Shown piece after piece: positions 1 through 7,192 of a stretch of 26,312 bases of DNA; the stretch's first letter is position 1, and each line of letters starts with the position of its first letter. Where the stretch lies: positions 1 through 26,312 of the forward strand of contig CAYPWW010000030.1 of NCBI GenBank assembly GCA_964414555.1, read 5' to 3'. Below the pieces are notes generated by a model, which saw only the letters and a list, made by a program, of their open reading frames with translations, made no database searches and was not told the DNA's origin. This DNA is from Litorimonas sp964414555. Its GTDB lineage: Bacteria; Pseudomonadota; Alphaproteobacteria; Caulobacterales; Maricaulaceae. The translations under genes and the position numbers were made by a program.

Positions 1-142
1 GCGTTGCAGCACTGAGCCACCCCATCTTACCCCGAAACAGACCTCCGAGTTGTGCGAACAAGCCCTGCTCTTCAAGCTCCGACAATAAATCTATCGTCTC
101 GGCATCGAGAGCTTGTTGGATTTTTTGGTCAATATCAGACAT
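1..142 (-). CDS. Partial DUF6768-like protein, partner of the ECF sigma factor (runs off left edge)
   Basis: Reading leftwards from the ATG at 142-140, an open frame continues to the window edge and gives 47 residues starting MSDIDQKIQQAL. The visible part is an acidic helical N-terminus followed by a GLFAQLGGLFRGKMGWLS segment that leads towards what would be a membrane helix beyond the edge. This layout (short acidic helix, a GLF...FRG...W segment, then membrane spans) resembles the alphaproteobacterial DUF6768 proteins often encoded directly after ECF sigma factors; that assignment is from memory and only moderately sure. Its start overlaps the sigma gene stop by 8 bases (ATGTCTGA), so translation is probably coupled. 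A role as membrane-bound anti-sigma factor is inferred only from position. Confidence 0.6.
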   Translation of the reverse strand, partial: MSDIDQKIQQALDAETIDLLSELEEQGLFAQLGGLFRGKMGWLSAAT

Positions 143-695
143 GATTGTTTCCTTCCAGTTTCGCACGGATTTTATTCCGTGCATGCAGTAGCCGGGTTTT
201 TACGGTGCCGACTGGTACACCAGTTATATGAGCAATTTCGGCGACACCGAGGTCTTCCGAATAAAATAGAACCATAGTTGTACGCTGCTCAGTAGGCAGG
301 TTCTGTATCAGTGCGAGAATAGTATTGTTGTCGGCACTTTGTTCCGAGTAGGCTCCGTCTATGACTTGAAGACGGGATTCGGATGCATAGGCAGAATTTA
401 TTTTACGACGGCGCTGTACCTTTCTGATTTGATCAGTGCAGCGGCGAGAGACTATTTTATAGGCCCAAGCTTTAAAGAGACGTACGTCAGACAAGCGGAC
501 TAACCCGCGCACAATGTCGGCCCAAGCTTCTTGAACAGCGTCTTGTGCCATTTCTCCATCGCCGGTTAGGCGATAGGCAAACGCTAGTAGGCGTTTTTGG
601 TAATGTTCCGCCAACAGATTAAACCCCTCTCGATCCCCAGTTTGAGCCCGAGTCACCAAATATTCAGTATAGAGTTTGTCCAACCTCTTTTGCAT
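135..695 (-). CDS. ECF-type RNA polymerase sigma factor
   Basis: A 186-residue protein of usual ECF length. Residues about 13-95 form sigma region 2, with the conserved core around YRLTGDGEMAQDAVQEAW and FKAWAYKIVSRRC. A 30-residue linker follows, then region 4 at about 125-182, including LPTEQRTTMVLFY and the helix-turn-helix VPVGTVKTRLLHAR that reads the -35 element. There is no C-terminal extension. The ATG at 695-693 has AGGG five bases upstream. The next gene starts inside the last codons, so the two are one translational unit, as is common for a sigma factor and its regulator. Its target promoters cannot be read from this window, and I see no matching ECF -35 motif in the 304 bases upstream, so autoregulation is not supported. 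The region is somewhat AT-richer than the right half of the window. Confidence 0.9.
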   Translation of the reverse strand: MQKRLDKLYTEYLVTRAQTGDREGFNLLAEHYQKRLLAFAYRLTGDGEMAQDAVQEAWADIVRGLVRLSDVRLFKAWAYKIVSRRCTDQIRKVQRRRKINSAYASESRLQVIDGAYSEQSADNNTILALIQNLPTEQRTTMVLFYSEDLGVAEIAHITGVPVGTVKTRLLHARNKIRAKLEGNNHV

Positions 696-850
696 TACTG
701 CCCTTATACATGATCTTTCGCTATATAAGTCGCTGGATTAGCTGATTTGGTTCAATTGTTTTTAGGCTGTCTTAAAAATAAGTAACACTGATACATAAGG
801 TTTGCTTTCGACAGAATGTGACGAGTAGTCAGCGCCTTATTTTGAGCGAT

Positions 851-928
851 TTAAGACACCGGCCCAATGTCCGCTTTGCCCCCGCTTGAGAAGGTACATC
901 CCCATAGCGGACATCTCGTGTGTCTTAA
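851..928. repeat. Imperfect inverted repeat (two nested 9-base arm pairs)
   Basis: The outer arms TTAAGACAC (851-859) and GTGTCTTAA (920-928) are exact complements. The inner arms ATGTCCGCT (867-875) and AGCGGACAT (906-914) are also exact complements. The gaps between outer and inner arms differ (7 and 5 bases) and the loop is 30 bases, so a folded RNA would be a bulged hairpin. It lies downstream of the GT25-GH16 stop and upstream of the sigma factor. It could be a transcript end or, more probably, a copy of a dispersed intergenic repeat family. No T-run follows either arm, which argues against a classical intrinsic terminator. Confidence 0.75.
866..883 (+). repeat. Left copy of 18-base direct repeat flanking the sugar-modification block
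   Basis: The sequence AATGTCCGCTTTGCCCCC matches 5732-5749 at 16 of 18 positions in the same orientation; the only difference is TT against AA in the middle. The two copies bracket the three AT-rich minus-strand genes. This left copy overlaps the inner arm of the 851-928 inverted repeat. Confidence 0.7.
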
Positions 929-999
929 CTTTGGACGATTTAAGCCGTTAGAATTTCAGGCATTAGCTAGCTATCTACGCTTTTACTTAATAGTTGGCA

Positions 1000-3108
1000 T
1001 TAATTTTCTCGTATTGACACATTTCTAAAAACAGCATTTGCTGGAAGAGTATTATTCTCCAATCGCCCAGCCAATTCCTCAGAGCGAGGAGCCCACAAGT
1101 TTCCGTATAATCGCATAGGAAGATATGGAATAGGAGTCGGCTCCCAACTTACACGTTGATGAACAATTCTTCCGTCCACAGACCATGAGATATGACCTGG
1201 TTGCCATTCTATAGAGTAGTGATGAAAATCCTCAGTAGCATCAAATCCGAGATCAATCGCGCACGGTGATCCACGGTAACCGTATTCCATAACATCACCA
1301 TCATCCCCGGGATTGAAATAAACGTTCATCAGCATTTTCCTCGGGTCATTTCCGCTTATTTCAATATCGATTTCCTGCTTGGGATTGCTTCTATGAAGAA
1401 AGAAGCCCGTTATTAAACCAGCTCCTGAAGCAGCCTTAATGTCAGCTTCAAATCGTCCATATTCAAAAGCAGTCGACGAGGCGAATGCGCCAGACCTATA
1501 TGGCCTCGCTCCAGTGGTCTCTTTGCTTAGGACTATACGTATTCCATCTTGATTATAGTGGATGCCATCAAGCGCAAATGAGGCCTGATTTCCAGGAAAG
1601 GTCTCGACTAAAGGAACGAATAATTTATTGGGAGAAGTCATTTCAGAAAATACCGTACGACTCACCTCGGTAGTTATGGGTAGCTCATCAACGGATACTG
1701 ATTTCCAAGCATTTCTTAGCGGGAGAAGCCAAGGTGAATCGTCAAATATGCCGTTCATGAGATCAGGTGAAGTTCGTGTTGAAATAGTTTTTTGAGCACG
1801 ACCATCTCGGAAGACCTTACAATCGCGATGAGCTCCGGCTGGAAATGATTGAATGGGTACAGTTAAATTTAGGATGTCACAAATAGGTTTCCAAAACCCC
1901 GTTTCCCCTGAAATTAGTAAAGTTTGTGAAGGCGGTAGTATCTGTTGTTTGAGGCCAATTAATTCCCTCATGCCGTCCTCGAGTATAAAACGAGAGCTTT
2001 TATTGGCAGCAACTCTGGCTAGTGCGGCTGATGCAAGTGGAGCGTTGAGGATAACATCAAATTCTTCAAAAAGTGTTGGAAGTTGATCAATTTGGACTTC
2101 AACTTGGTCATCATCAAACACACGGACACGAAGTCCCAAGATTGATAAAGCCATGGCGAGACTTTCACGATCACTCTCAGCCGTCCAACCAAAAACAGGA
2201 TCGACAATAGCCCGTTCTGGCGGTGCGGGGTCTGACGCAGAATCAACAATTCCTGCACGTGCTAAATATGGAAGTATTGAATAGGAATTAGTCGAAATAT
2301 TGTCCTCTCTCTGAAGGACAACCGGAGATGAAAGGGCAAGCGGGTGTATTTTCTCAAAACGGTAATTAATCCAAGTATCAACGGGTCCAACTACTGGCAT
2401 CGCTTTCAAAAGTGAAGCGGCCCCTTTTTGTGAGAGCACGTAACCTGATAAAAACCATAGTCCTCTCAGAGGCCGAAATAATACTTCGCAAGTATCAGAG
2501 CGCTCCGCTGTACCTCCCGCGTCTTCATATGATAAGTATAACAAATTTAAGTCACCTTCAGATCGATAGCGTTTTAGAGCCGCACGCCAAGCTCTATTGA
2601 TCGCAGATGCTGCACCCGGTCGAAACCAAATATCGTCTTCCAATATCAATACGTATTTGTGAGGACCTGCCACTATTGTCTTCCAAACCTCAATGTGCGA
2701 CCTCGCAATCGCGACCTCTTGCCGAGTCATTTTGACTGGCTCGTCGACACCAAAACATTCTTCAAGCCTTATATCAGGTTGGACAAATAATTGGTCTCCA
2801 ATGCAGTAATGCCGGTCAACATCGACCGTAGCAGCGACAGCACGCCCTTCGCGAGCATCAACAGCAGCGAAGCGTCGGGAAATTACTTTTAATGAAGCAC
2901 CTTCTGATGTTTTGAAGCGACCTAGTTCCCGAAGTATTCGTCGCCATCGTTTAGGTTGGCGATCAAGGTTTATAACTAAAATAGATGAAATCTTGTTATC
3001 ACCGATTCCAAAAGCATCTATCCTACCACCGGGAACAACACCGGCTAAATTACGTCCTAACCGAAAGCCGAAGCTGCGTAGCGAACTAGGCACTTGACGT
3101 AGATTCAT
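1000..3108 (-). CDS. Fusion protein: GT25 glycosyltransferase + unassigned middle domain + GH16 glycan hydrolase/transglycosylase
   Basis: A 702-residue protein with two recognisable enzymes. Residues about 41-270 match glycosyltransferase family 25 (LPS-type sugar transferases): ILVINLDRQPKRW at the start, MTRQEVAIARSHIEVW, and the metal/nucleotide-sugar acid cluster LILEDD with E157-D158-D159. Residues about 493-700 are a GH16 jelly roll, with the catalytic strand EIDIE (E579 nucleophile, D581, E583 acid/base), YGRFEADIK before it and HHYSIEWQPGHISWSVDG after it. The ExDxE spacing without a bulge is that of lichenase- and XTH-like GH16 enzymes rather than laminarinases or agarases. Residues about 290-490 match nothing I recognise. 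No signal peptide is visible, which is odd for a GH16 enzyme. The gene starts 24 bases after the GT32-like stop, with AAGG nine bases before the ATG, so it is the last gene of the three-gene operon. It is AT-rich against the window's right half. GH16 could trim or transglycosylate the glycan made by the GT half; that is inference. Confidence 0.85.
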   Translation of the reverse strand: MNLRQVPSSLRSFGFRLGRNLAGVVPGGRIDAFGIGDNKISSILVINLDRQPKRWRRILRELGRFKTSEGASLKVISRRFAAVDAREGRAVAATVDVDRHYCIGDQLFVQPDIRLEECFGVDEPVKMTRQEVAIARSHIEVWKTIVAGPHKYVLILEDDIWFRPGAASAINRAWRAALKRYRSEGDLNLLYLSYEDAGGTAERSDTCEVLFRPLRGLWFLSGYVLSQKGAASLLKAMPVVGPVDTWINYRFEKIHPLALSSPVVLQREDNISTNSYSILPYLARAGIVDSASDPAPPERAIVDPVFGWTAESDRESLAMALSILGLRVRVFDDDQVEVQIDQLPTLFEEFDVILNAPLASAALARVAANKSSRFILEDGMRELIGLKQQILPPSQTLLISGETGFWKPICDILNLTVPIQSFPAGAHRDCKVFRDGRAQKTISTRTSPDLMNGIFDDSPWLLPLRNAWKSVSVDELPITTEVSRTVFSEMTSPNKLFVPLVETFPGNQASFALDGIHYNQDGIRIVLSKETTGARPYRSGAFASSTAFEYGRFEADIKAASGAGLITGFFLHRSNPKQEIDIEISGNDPRKMLMNVYFNPGDDGDVMEYGYRGSPCAIDLGFDATEDFHHYSIEWQPGHISWSVDGRIVHQRVSWEPTPIPYLPMRLYGNLWAPRSEELAGRLENNTLPANAVFRNVSIREN

Positions 3109-3132
3109 TTTATTGAACCTTGAACCATGAAA

Positions 3133-3966
3133 TTAGGTAACATCCATGTTGCGCCAATTGCGGGCATCATTCCGGTAGCTGAGGTCCCATCGGGTCTCAG
3201 CTATAGTATCCCAATTAGGAAGAAACTCGAAATCGACGGCAATATTGGCTATCATTAGTTCTCGAGCATGAGCGGCTAAAGCTGCTGTAATGTTCCCAGG
3301 ACCAGTAGTCGACTGAATCTCTGGAAGAACGTCCTTTCCCAGAAGCTTTCGGGTTGCACGAATAAGGGCTCTGCGCAAAACTGGATGACCCGGGGGCGCG
3401 GCAATTGGGTCATTGTTAATATAAAATATCAGTCCGTCAGTGGGTAGATTAGTCTTCCATATATCAGTCGCTTTTAGCATTCCATTAGCTGGAATATCAT
3501 AACACAGCGGTTGAAGTTTTAGTTTGCTGTCACGAAATACATATTGCCAACCATCACCTAAGAGTACGTCGTCTGTATCCACATAAAAACCACCTTCAGC
3601 GAGTATAAAGCACATTCGCAGATAATCACTGCGCATGGCTGGGTGTCGGCATTTCGAGAATGCCTCGCTCTCTTTACTACCGTATTTTTTAGCTATGTAG
3701 GCCTTAGCTGATAAGTCATCAAACATTCGGAATTCAAATCCTTCAGTTTTCAATCTATTCCAACTGTCGACACAAACACGCACGTCATCAGGCATGGCAT
3801 TAAGATCATGCCAATACCGAACTAAGGTTTTGGGGATATTACTATTATCATATTGTAAAAAATCATTCATAGCATCAGTTTTTTGAAGCTGACTTAACGT
3901 TATCTCTCGAATGAATTTTGATCGAAGGGTTTCATCTTCTTCGAAACCAACTGCGTAAGAATCCAT
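3133..3966 (-). CDS. GT32-like sugar transferase with DXD motif
   Basis: I place the start at ATG 3966-3964 (277 residues), one base after the carbamoyltransferase stop (TAGCATG), with GAGG about eleven bases upstream. The longer frame opens at 4005, but its ATG sits directly on a GGAG with no spacing and overlaps the previous gene by 38 bases. Family features, numbered from 3966, are IPKTLVRYWHD at 44-54, the segment MRSDYLRMCFIL at 111-122, and FYVDTDD with the metal-binding DTD at 130-132. These are typical of the OCH1/capsular polysaccharide group that moves a sugar from a nucleotide donor. No membrane span or signal is seen, so it should act in the cytoplasm. Donor and acceptor cannot be told from sequence. 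Strongly AT-rich: bases 3841-3900 hold only 16 G+C of 60. Confidence 0.8.
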   Translation of the reverse strand: MDSYAVGFEEDETLRSKFIREITLSQLQKTDAMNDFLQYDNSNIPKTLVRYWHDLNAMPDDVRVCVDSWNRLKTEGFEFRMFDDLSAKAYIAKKYGSKESEAFSKCRHPAMRSDYLRMCFILAEGGFYVDTDDVLLGDGWQYVFRDSKLKLQPLCYDIPANGMLKATDIWKTNLPTDGLIFYINNDPIAAPPGHPVLRRALIRATRKLLGKDVLPEIQSTTGPGNITAALAAHARELMIANIAVDFEFLPNWDTIAETRWDLSYRNDARNWRNMDVT

Positions 3967-3967
3967 G

Positions 3968-5602
3968 CTAGAGTTGTCCTCTACTCTGAGATATGGATTT
4001 GGCATCTCCAGCGTATTGTTGATATTGTAGGGAATCTTTACGCAAATAAATCTGACCTTCAGTTACAAACCCGTCCAGACCGTGTTCGACAGTATAGGCG
4101 TCTAGATCGATGATATTATTTATAAAGCCTTTCCCATTAAAGTTTAGGGATGTATTACACAAAACTCCATAACCAGTCCGTTCTTTGAAGGCGCTAAGTA
4201 AATTATAAAGGCTCTTATTAGACGATGTTGTAACGGTCTGTATGCGAGCAGTTCGGTTGACATGAGTAACCGCTGCGAGAGCATTAGTAGTAGCGCGATG
4301 GGTGAACAACATATAGGGGCTTTCATGATTGCAACCGAACCATTTTGCCGCTTCATCAAGCAGACAAACTGGAGCAATTGGACGAAACTGTTCACGTTGC
4401 TTGATCTCGTTCAATCTGATTCTAGTGCTATCTCCAAACGGAGCAGCTAGAATAGATCTGTTGCCAAGAGCGCGCGGGCCAATCTCATATCTACCACTCA
4501 CCCATGCTAGAATTAAATCGCTTGCTAGAGCATCAGCTACCTTTCCGTAATTAAAGTCTTGTATGTCGTATTTACTCACGTCAAATGAGCCTTTTACTCT
4601 AAAAGGCAAGCCAGCGTAGACATCCCACTCTATCTTTGGATTGCCCGTGAAGTGGAACTGGGCATCTATTGCTGTGCCTATTGCGGAACCTGAATCATTC
4701 GCTACTGGTGGTACAAAGACTTCGCTGAAAATATTGGTTTCCTTCCATTTAGAATTCCAATCACAGTTTAAACCGCACCCACCAGCTATCAAGAGCGGTT
4801 GCTTCTTCTTTAGATTCTTGATCGCATACTGATGAAATCTATCAAAGAGAGCATCACTGAAAATGCCTGCAAAGTTACGAAATTCAGGATCATCCAAGCC
4901 TACGTTCAAATGTGGAGCTTGATCTATGTCCTCATAATCACTTAGTTTCTTCAGCGGGCCATCGAGTAAAAAACTAAGTAACTTTTTCTCATCACTGGAC
5001 GGTTTTGATCGGTTTGAGAATGACGCCAAGGCCATTAACTTTCCGGCATCTGAAGAACGAGGGTATGGCCCGTCTTTAGGAAAAGTAGGATCCGCTAACC
5101 CATAGAGGAACCCGTATCGGTTACCTGGTTGATTAAGAACATTCGCAATTAGTTCGATGTTAAATTCAGCATCTATCTCATAAAACGCCCCCATTTCTCC
5201 TTCCCAAATCAACGCGTAGCAAGGGGTGCCTTTGGGCAGGTCTGACATACCATATGCACTAAGCAGGTGAGATCTTTCATGCGAAGATGAAAAGAAGTCG
5301 ACTTTACCTTTAAAAAATCGCCCTCGGTGCACGATAACATCATCATTTGAAACGCCTCGATATCCGAAATTATTTTGGGAACCGTGTAAGTATTCATGAT
5401 GGTCTCTTGGCCACCAGCCACTAGAGCATATGACATTTGGCATCGTTTCAAGTTCACTGATAACATTTAGAACATCTGGAATTGAAACTGATGAGTATCT
5501 GTAACCCGAGTTTTTTTCTGCTTCTATTGATGTAATCAGTTGCCCATCCTCAATGTGGGCAATAGCTCCATCGTGTCCCGGATTGTAAGATAATATTTTC
5601 AT
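3968..5602 (-). CDS. NodU/TobZ-family O-carbamoyltransferase
   Basis: I choose ATG 5602-5600 (544 residues), which has a strong GGGAGG nine bases upstream and begins MKILSYNPGHDGA, the usual family N-terminus; the frame is open to 5644. These enzymes make carbamoyl-adenylate from carbamoyl phosphate and ATP and transfer the carbamoyl group to a sugar hydroxyl. The N-terminal Kae1-like (ASKHA) domain shows GHDGA at 9-13 and an HxxxH metal pair at H108/H112. Further on come IAGGCGLNCDWN, PPVANDSGSAIGTA and the family signature YEIGPRALGNRSIL followed by REQFRPIAPV. The C-terminal YrdC-like part includes GVLCNTSLNFNGKG. It is first in an operon with two glycosyltransferase genes, so the acceptor is probably a sugar of an exported or cell-surface glycan rather than an antibiotic. 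AT-rich: bases 4921-4980 have 23 G+C of 60. Confidence 0.9.
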   Translation of the reverse strand: MKILSYNPGHDGAIAHIEDGQLITSIEAEKNSGYRYSSVSIPDVLNVISELETMPNVICSSGWWPRDHHEYLHGSQNNFGYRGVSNDDVIVHRGRFFKGKVDFFSSSHERSHLLSAYGMSDLPKGTPCYALIWEGEMGAFYEIDAEFNIELIANVLNQPGNRYGFLYGLADPTFPKDGPYPRSSDAGKLMALASFSNRSKPSSDEKKLLSFLLDGPLKKLSDYEDIDQAPHLNVGLDDPEFRNFAGIFSDALFDRFHQYAIKNLKKKQPLLIAGGCGLNCDWNSKWKETNIFSEVFVPPVANDSGSAIGTAIDAQFHFTGNPKIEWDVYAGLPFRVKGSFDVSKYDIQDFNYGKVADALASDLILAWVSGRYEIGPRALGNRSILAAPFGDSTRIRLNEIKQREQFRPIAPVCLLDEAAKWFGCNHESPYMLFTHRATTNALAAVTHVNRTARIQTVTTSSNKSLYNLLSAFKERTGYGVLCNTSLNFNGKGFINNIIDLDAYTVEHGLDGFVTEGQIYLRKDSLQYQQYAGDAKSISQSRGQL

Positions 5603-5612
5603 CTGATAATAG

Positions 5613-5618
5613 CCTCCC
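5613..5618 (-). promoter_or_regulatory. Ribosome binding site that fixes the carbamoyltransferase start
   Basis: GGGAGG on the minus strand, with about nine bases to ATG 5602-5600. The upstream in-frame ATG at 5644 lacks such a site, so the shorter 544-residue protein is preferred. Confidence 0.75.
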
Positions 5619-5657
5619 TGATAAACACGCAATTTATTTACCACCCGGGAATACTAC

Positions 5658-5687
5658 TATATAGATTATTTTTTACTTCACAATCAA
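5658..5687 (-). promoter_or_regulatory. Candidate sigma-70 type promoter of the sugar-modification operon
   Basis: On the minus strand, TTGATT (5687-5682) is followed by an 18-base AT-rich spacer and TATATA (5663-5658). The -10 box ends 55 bases before the chosen ATG of the carbamoyltransferase. Because the surroundings are very AT-rich, a chance match is possible. Confidence 0.45.
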
Positions 5688-5731
5688 AGAAGGAAATTCA
5701 AATAAGGCCGGATACCTTTAATCGAAACTGT

Positions 5732-5749
5732 AATGTCCGCTAAGCCCCC
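5732..5749 (+). repeat. Right copy of 18-base direct repeat flanking the sugar-modification block
   Basis: AATGTCCGCTAAGCCCCC, 16 of 18 identical to 866-883 and in the same orientation. Unlike the left copy, no complementary AGCGGACAT arm follows nearby, so this is a half element. It lies just outside the operon promoter. Confidence 0.7.
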
Positions 5750-5919
5750 ATTGCCCAAATTAATCCCCCACCCCAAAAAACATAATCCCCGCTTCCGCAC
5801 CCTGCGATACCCTCCCCTCGTTCCTTCACACACTGGACGAAGATAGACGCGTTATTTATCTGGTGGTGAGGGACGGGGTGGTGCTCTTTCTAAGAATGAA
5901 GTTTAGATATTCGTATACC

Positions 5920-6975
5920 CTAATTTTCAGCCAAGCCCGGCAGTACGCCTTCCAGATCAATCGACTCTGAGGTGTTCACGCTGAAGATGAGAGAGAGTTC
6001 CAACACGATATCTGCGGCCACGCGATTTTGTAGGGACAGGACGTTGTCGAGGGTGCCATCATAATTGGATGACCAGACATGGCTGTTATCCTCGGTATTA
6101 ATCAACTGCGTCGTGATCCTGACAGTATCGCCTTGCTTACGGACAGAACCGTGGATGACGTGGGAGACTTTTAGCCGATCTCCGATCTCTTCATAAGACA
6201 TGTCATCATAGTCGCTCGCGCCGCCGAGGCGTTGCCCGACAATACGCAGGTCTTCAATTTTGCGGAGCTCATTGGAGAGTTCTTCGGACATGCCGTCCGA
6301 GAAATATTGGTTGTCCTTGGCGACGCTCATATCGACGAAGGGCATAACAGCGACAGATCGACCATAGGGGCTAATCGCTAACTCGCTCCCAAAGGATTGT
6401 GAGAGCAGATTGGCAGATTGCGGCCCGACCCAACGGGTCCCCGCCACGCTCGCTACTACTACGACCGCAAACAGAAGCGCCGCGTTTTTGAGTTTCGAAC
6501 TTTTCGCTGCCGGGAGAACATCGCGCTTTGGCGCGGTCTCTACCGTTTTGATCGTTTCATGCACCACAGGGGTGGGTGCCGGAGCCGGTTTGACCCTCAA
6601 GACGTCTTCCGGCTTGGTACGATCGACACCCGAAGCTGATAATCGCTTCACGGGTTCCTGCAACATATAGCCACGCTTCGAGATCGTTTGGATATAGCGA
6701 CCTTGGCCGCCAGCCTGTCGTAGTGTTTTACGAATCATGGAAATCGCGCGGGTCAGGCTCTCATCCGCGCCGAACTCGACCTGCCATATCGCTGTGACGA
6801 TTTCATCGCGGGCACAGACACGACCCTGATGGCGGGCAAGATAAGCCAGCACATCCATAATTTTTGGCTCAAGTGCAAAAACATCGGCACCTTGCGTGAG
6901 AAGATTGCGCTCTGGCTCAACAATAATCGTGCCGATGGCGAAGCGTTCGCCGCGTGAGATGTCCGTTCGTTCCAT
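5920..6975 (-). CDS. CadC-like membrane-anchored winged-helix regulator with TolB-like domain
   Basis: I choose ATG 6975-6973 (351 residues), which has AGGA six bases upstream; the frame is open to 7026. Residues about 12-105 form an OmpR/PhoB-type winged helix (FALEPKIMDVLAYLARHQG, then SLTRAISMIRKTLRQ and YIQTISKRGYML, the end of the wing). A proline-rich linker follows at about 131-150. A single membrane span lies at about 164-182 (NAALLFAVVVVASVAG). The periplasmic part carries a FlgO/TolB-like domain at about 206-330 (SVAVMPFVDMS, YFSDGMSEEL, VSHVIHGSVRKQGDTVRITTQLI, HVWSSNYD). It therefore probably senses something outside and binds DNA directly, without phosphorylation. Many relatives continue into TPR repeats; this one stops soon after the TolB-like domain. 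It is divergent from the UrcA-like gene, the nearest candidate target. Confidence 0.85.
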   Translation of the reverse strand: MERTDISRGERFAIGTIIVEPERNLLTQGADVFALEPKIMDVLAYLARHQGRVCARDEIVTAIWQVEFGADESLTRAISMIRKTLRQAGGQGRYIQTISKRGYMLQEPVKRLSASGVDRTKPEDVLRVKPAPAPTPVVHETIKTVETAPKRDVLPAAKSSKLKNAALLFAVVVVASVAGTRWVGPQSANLLSQSFGSELAISPYGRSVAVMPFVDMSVAKDNQYFSDGMSEELSNELRKIEDLRIVGQRLGGASDYDDMSYEEIGDRLKVSHVIHGSVRKQGDTVRITTQLINTEDNSHVWSSNYDGTLDNVLSLQNRVAADIVLELSLIFSVNTSESIDLEGVLPGLAEN

Positions 6976-7192
6976 CAATATTCCTATCCGAATATGAGGG
7001 TTATCTAATTTCTGCGACACAAACAAGACGCTGAAGGGCCTAAAAGCCTATTAAAATCAATGACCTCATATTTTCATCATAAAAATTACAGCCATTCCAC
7101 ATTCGGCCTTCAGGACAATTCTGTTCGGGTTGGGGCATGTTGAATGGGCAGCTTGAGAGGTTGCGCTACATCAACACGAGAGAGACTTTACC

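Larger units (their letters stand above)
696..999. other. 304-base non-coding gap with an inverted repeat
   Basis: This separates the sigma factor gene from the GT25-GH16 gene, both on the minus strand. It must contain the sigma promoter, but I cannot point to convincing -35/-10 boxes. The notable content is the imperfect inverted repeat at 851-928. The octamer TGTCTTAA also occurs at 768-775 and 921-928, and as its complement at 851-858. The nonamer CGATTTAAG occurs at 847-855 and 936-944, bracketing the inverted repeat. No ORF of coding quality is visible. Confidence 0.7.
5603..5919. other. 317-base non-coding gap with minus-strand promoter and direct repeat
   Basis: This lies between the regulator stop (5920) and the carbamoyltransferase start (5602), both on the minus strand. 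It holds a plausible promoter at 5658-5687, the right copy of the 18-base repeat at 5732-5749, and a C-rich stretch around 5744-5820. No coding frame of quality is visible. Composition shifts here from the AT-rich sugar block to the more GC-rich regulator gene. Confidence 0.6.

Noticed and set aside
3967..4005. Earlier start for the GT32-like gene
   Set aside because: The ATG at 4005 has its GGAG in direct contact with the start codon and would overlap the previous gene by 38 bases; ATG 3966-3964, one base after the upstream stop, is better placed.
5603..5644. Earlier start for the carbamoyltransferase
   Set aside because: The added residues precede the family's usual MKILSYNPGHDGA beginning, and the strong GGGAGG site is placed for ATG 5602-5600.
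866..5749. Interpretation as a classical transposon or integrative element
   Set aside because: No transposase, integrase or terminal inverted repeat is encoded or visible, and no tRNA lies at either edge; only the direct repeat and base composition suggest transfer.
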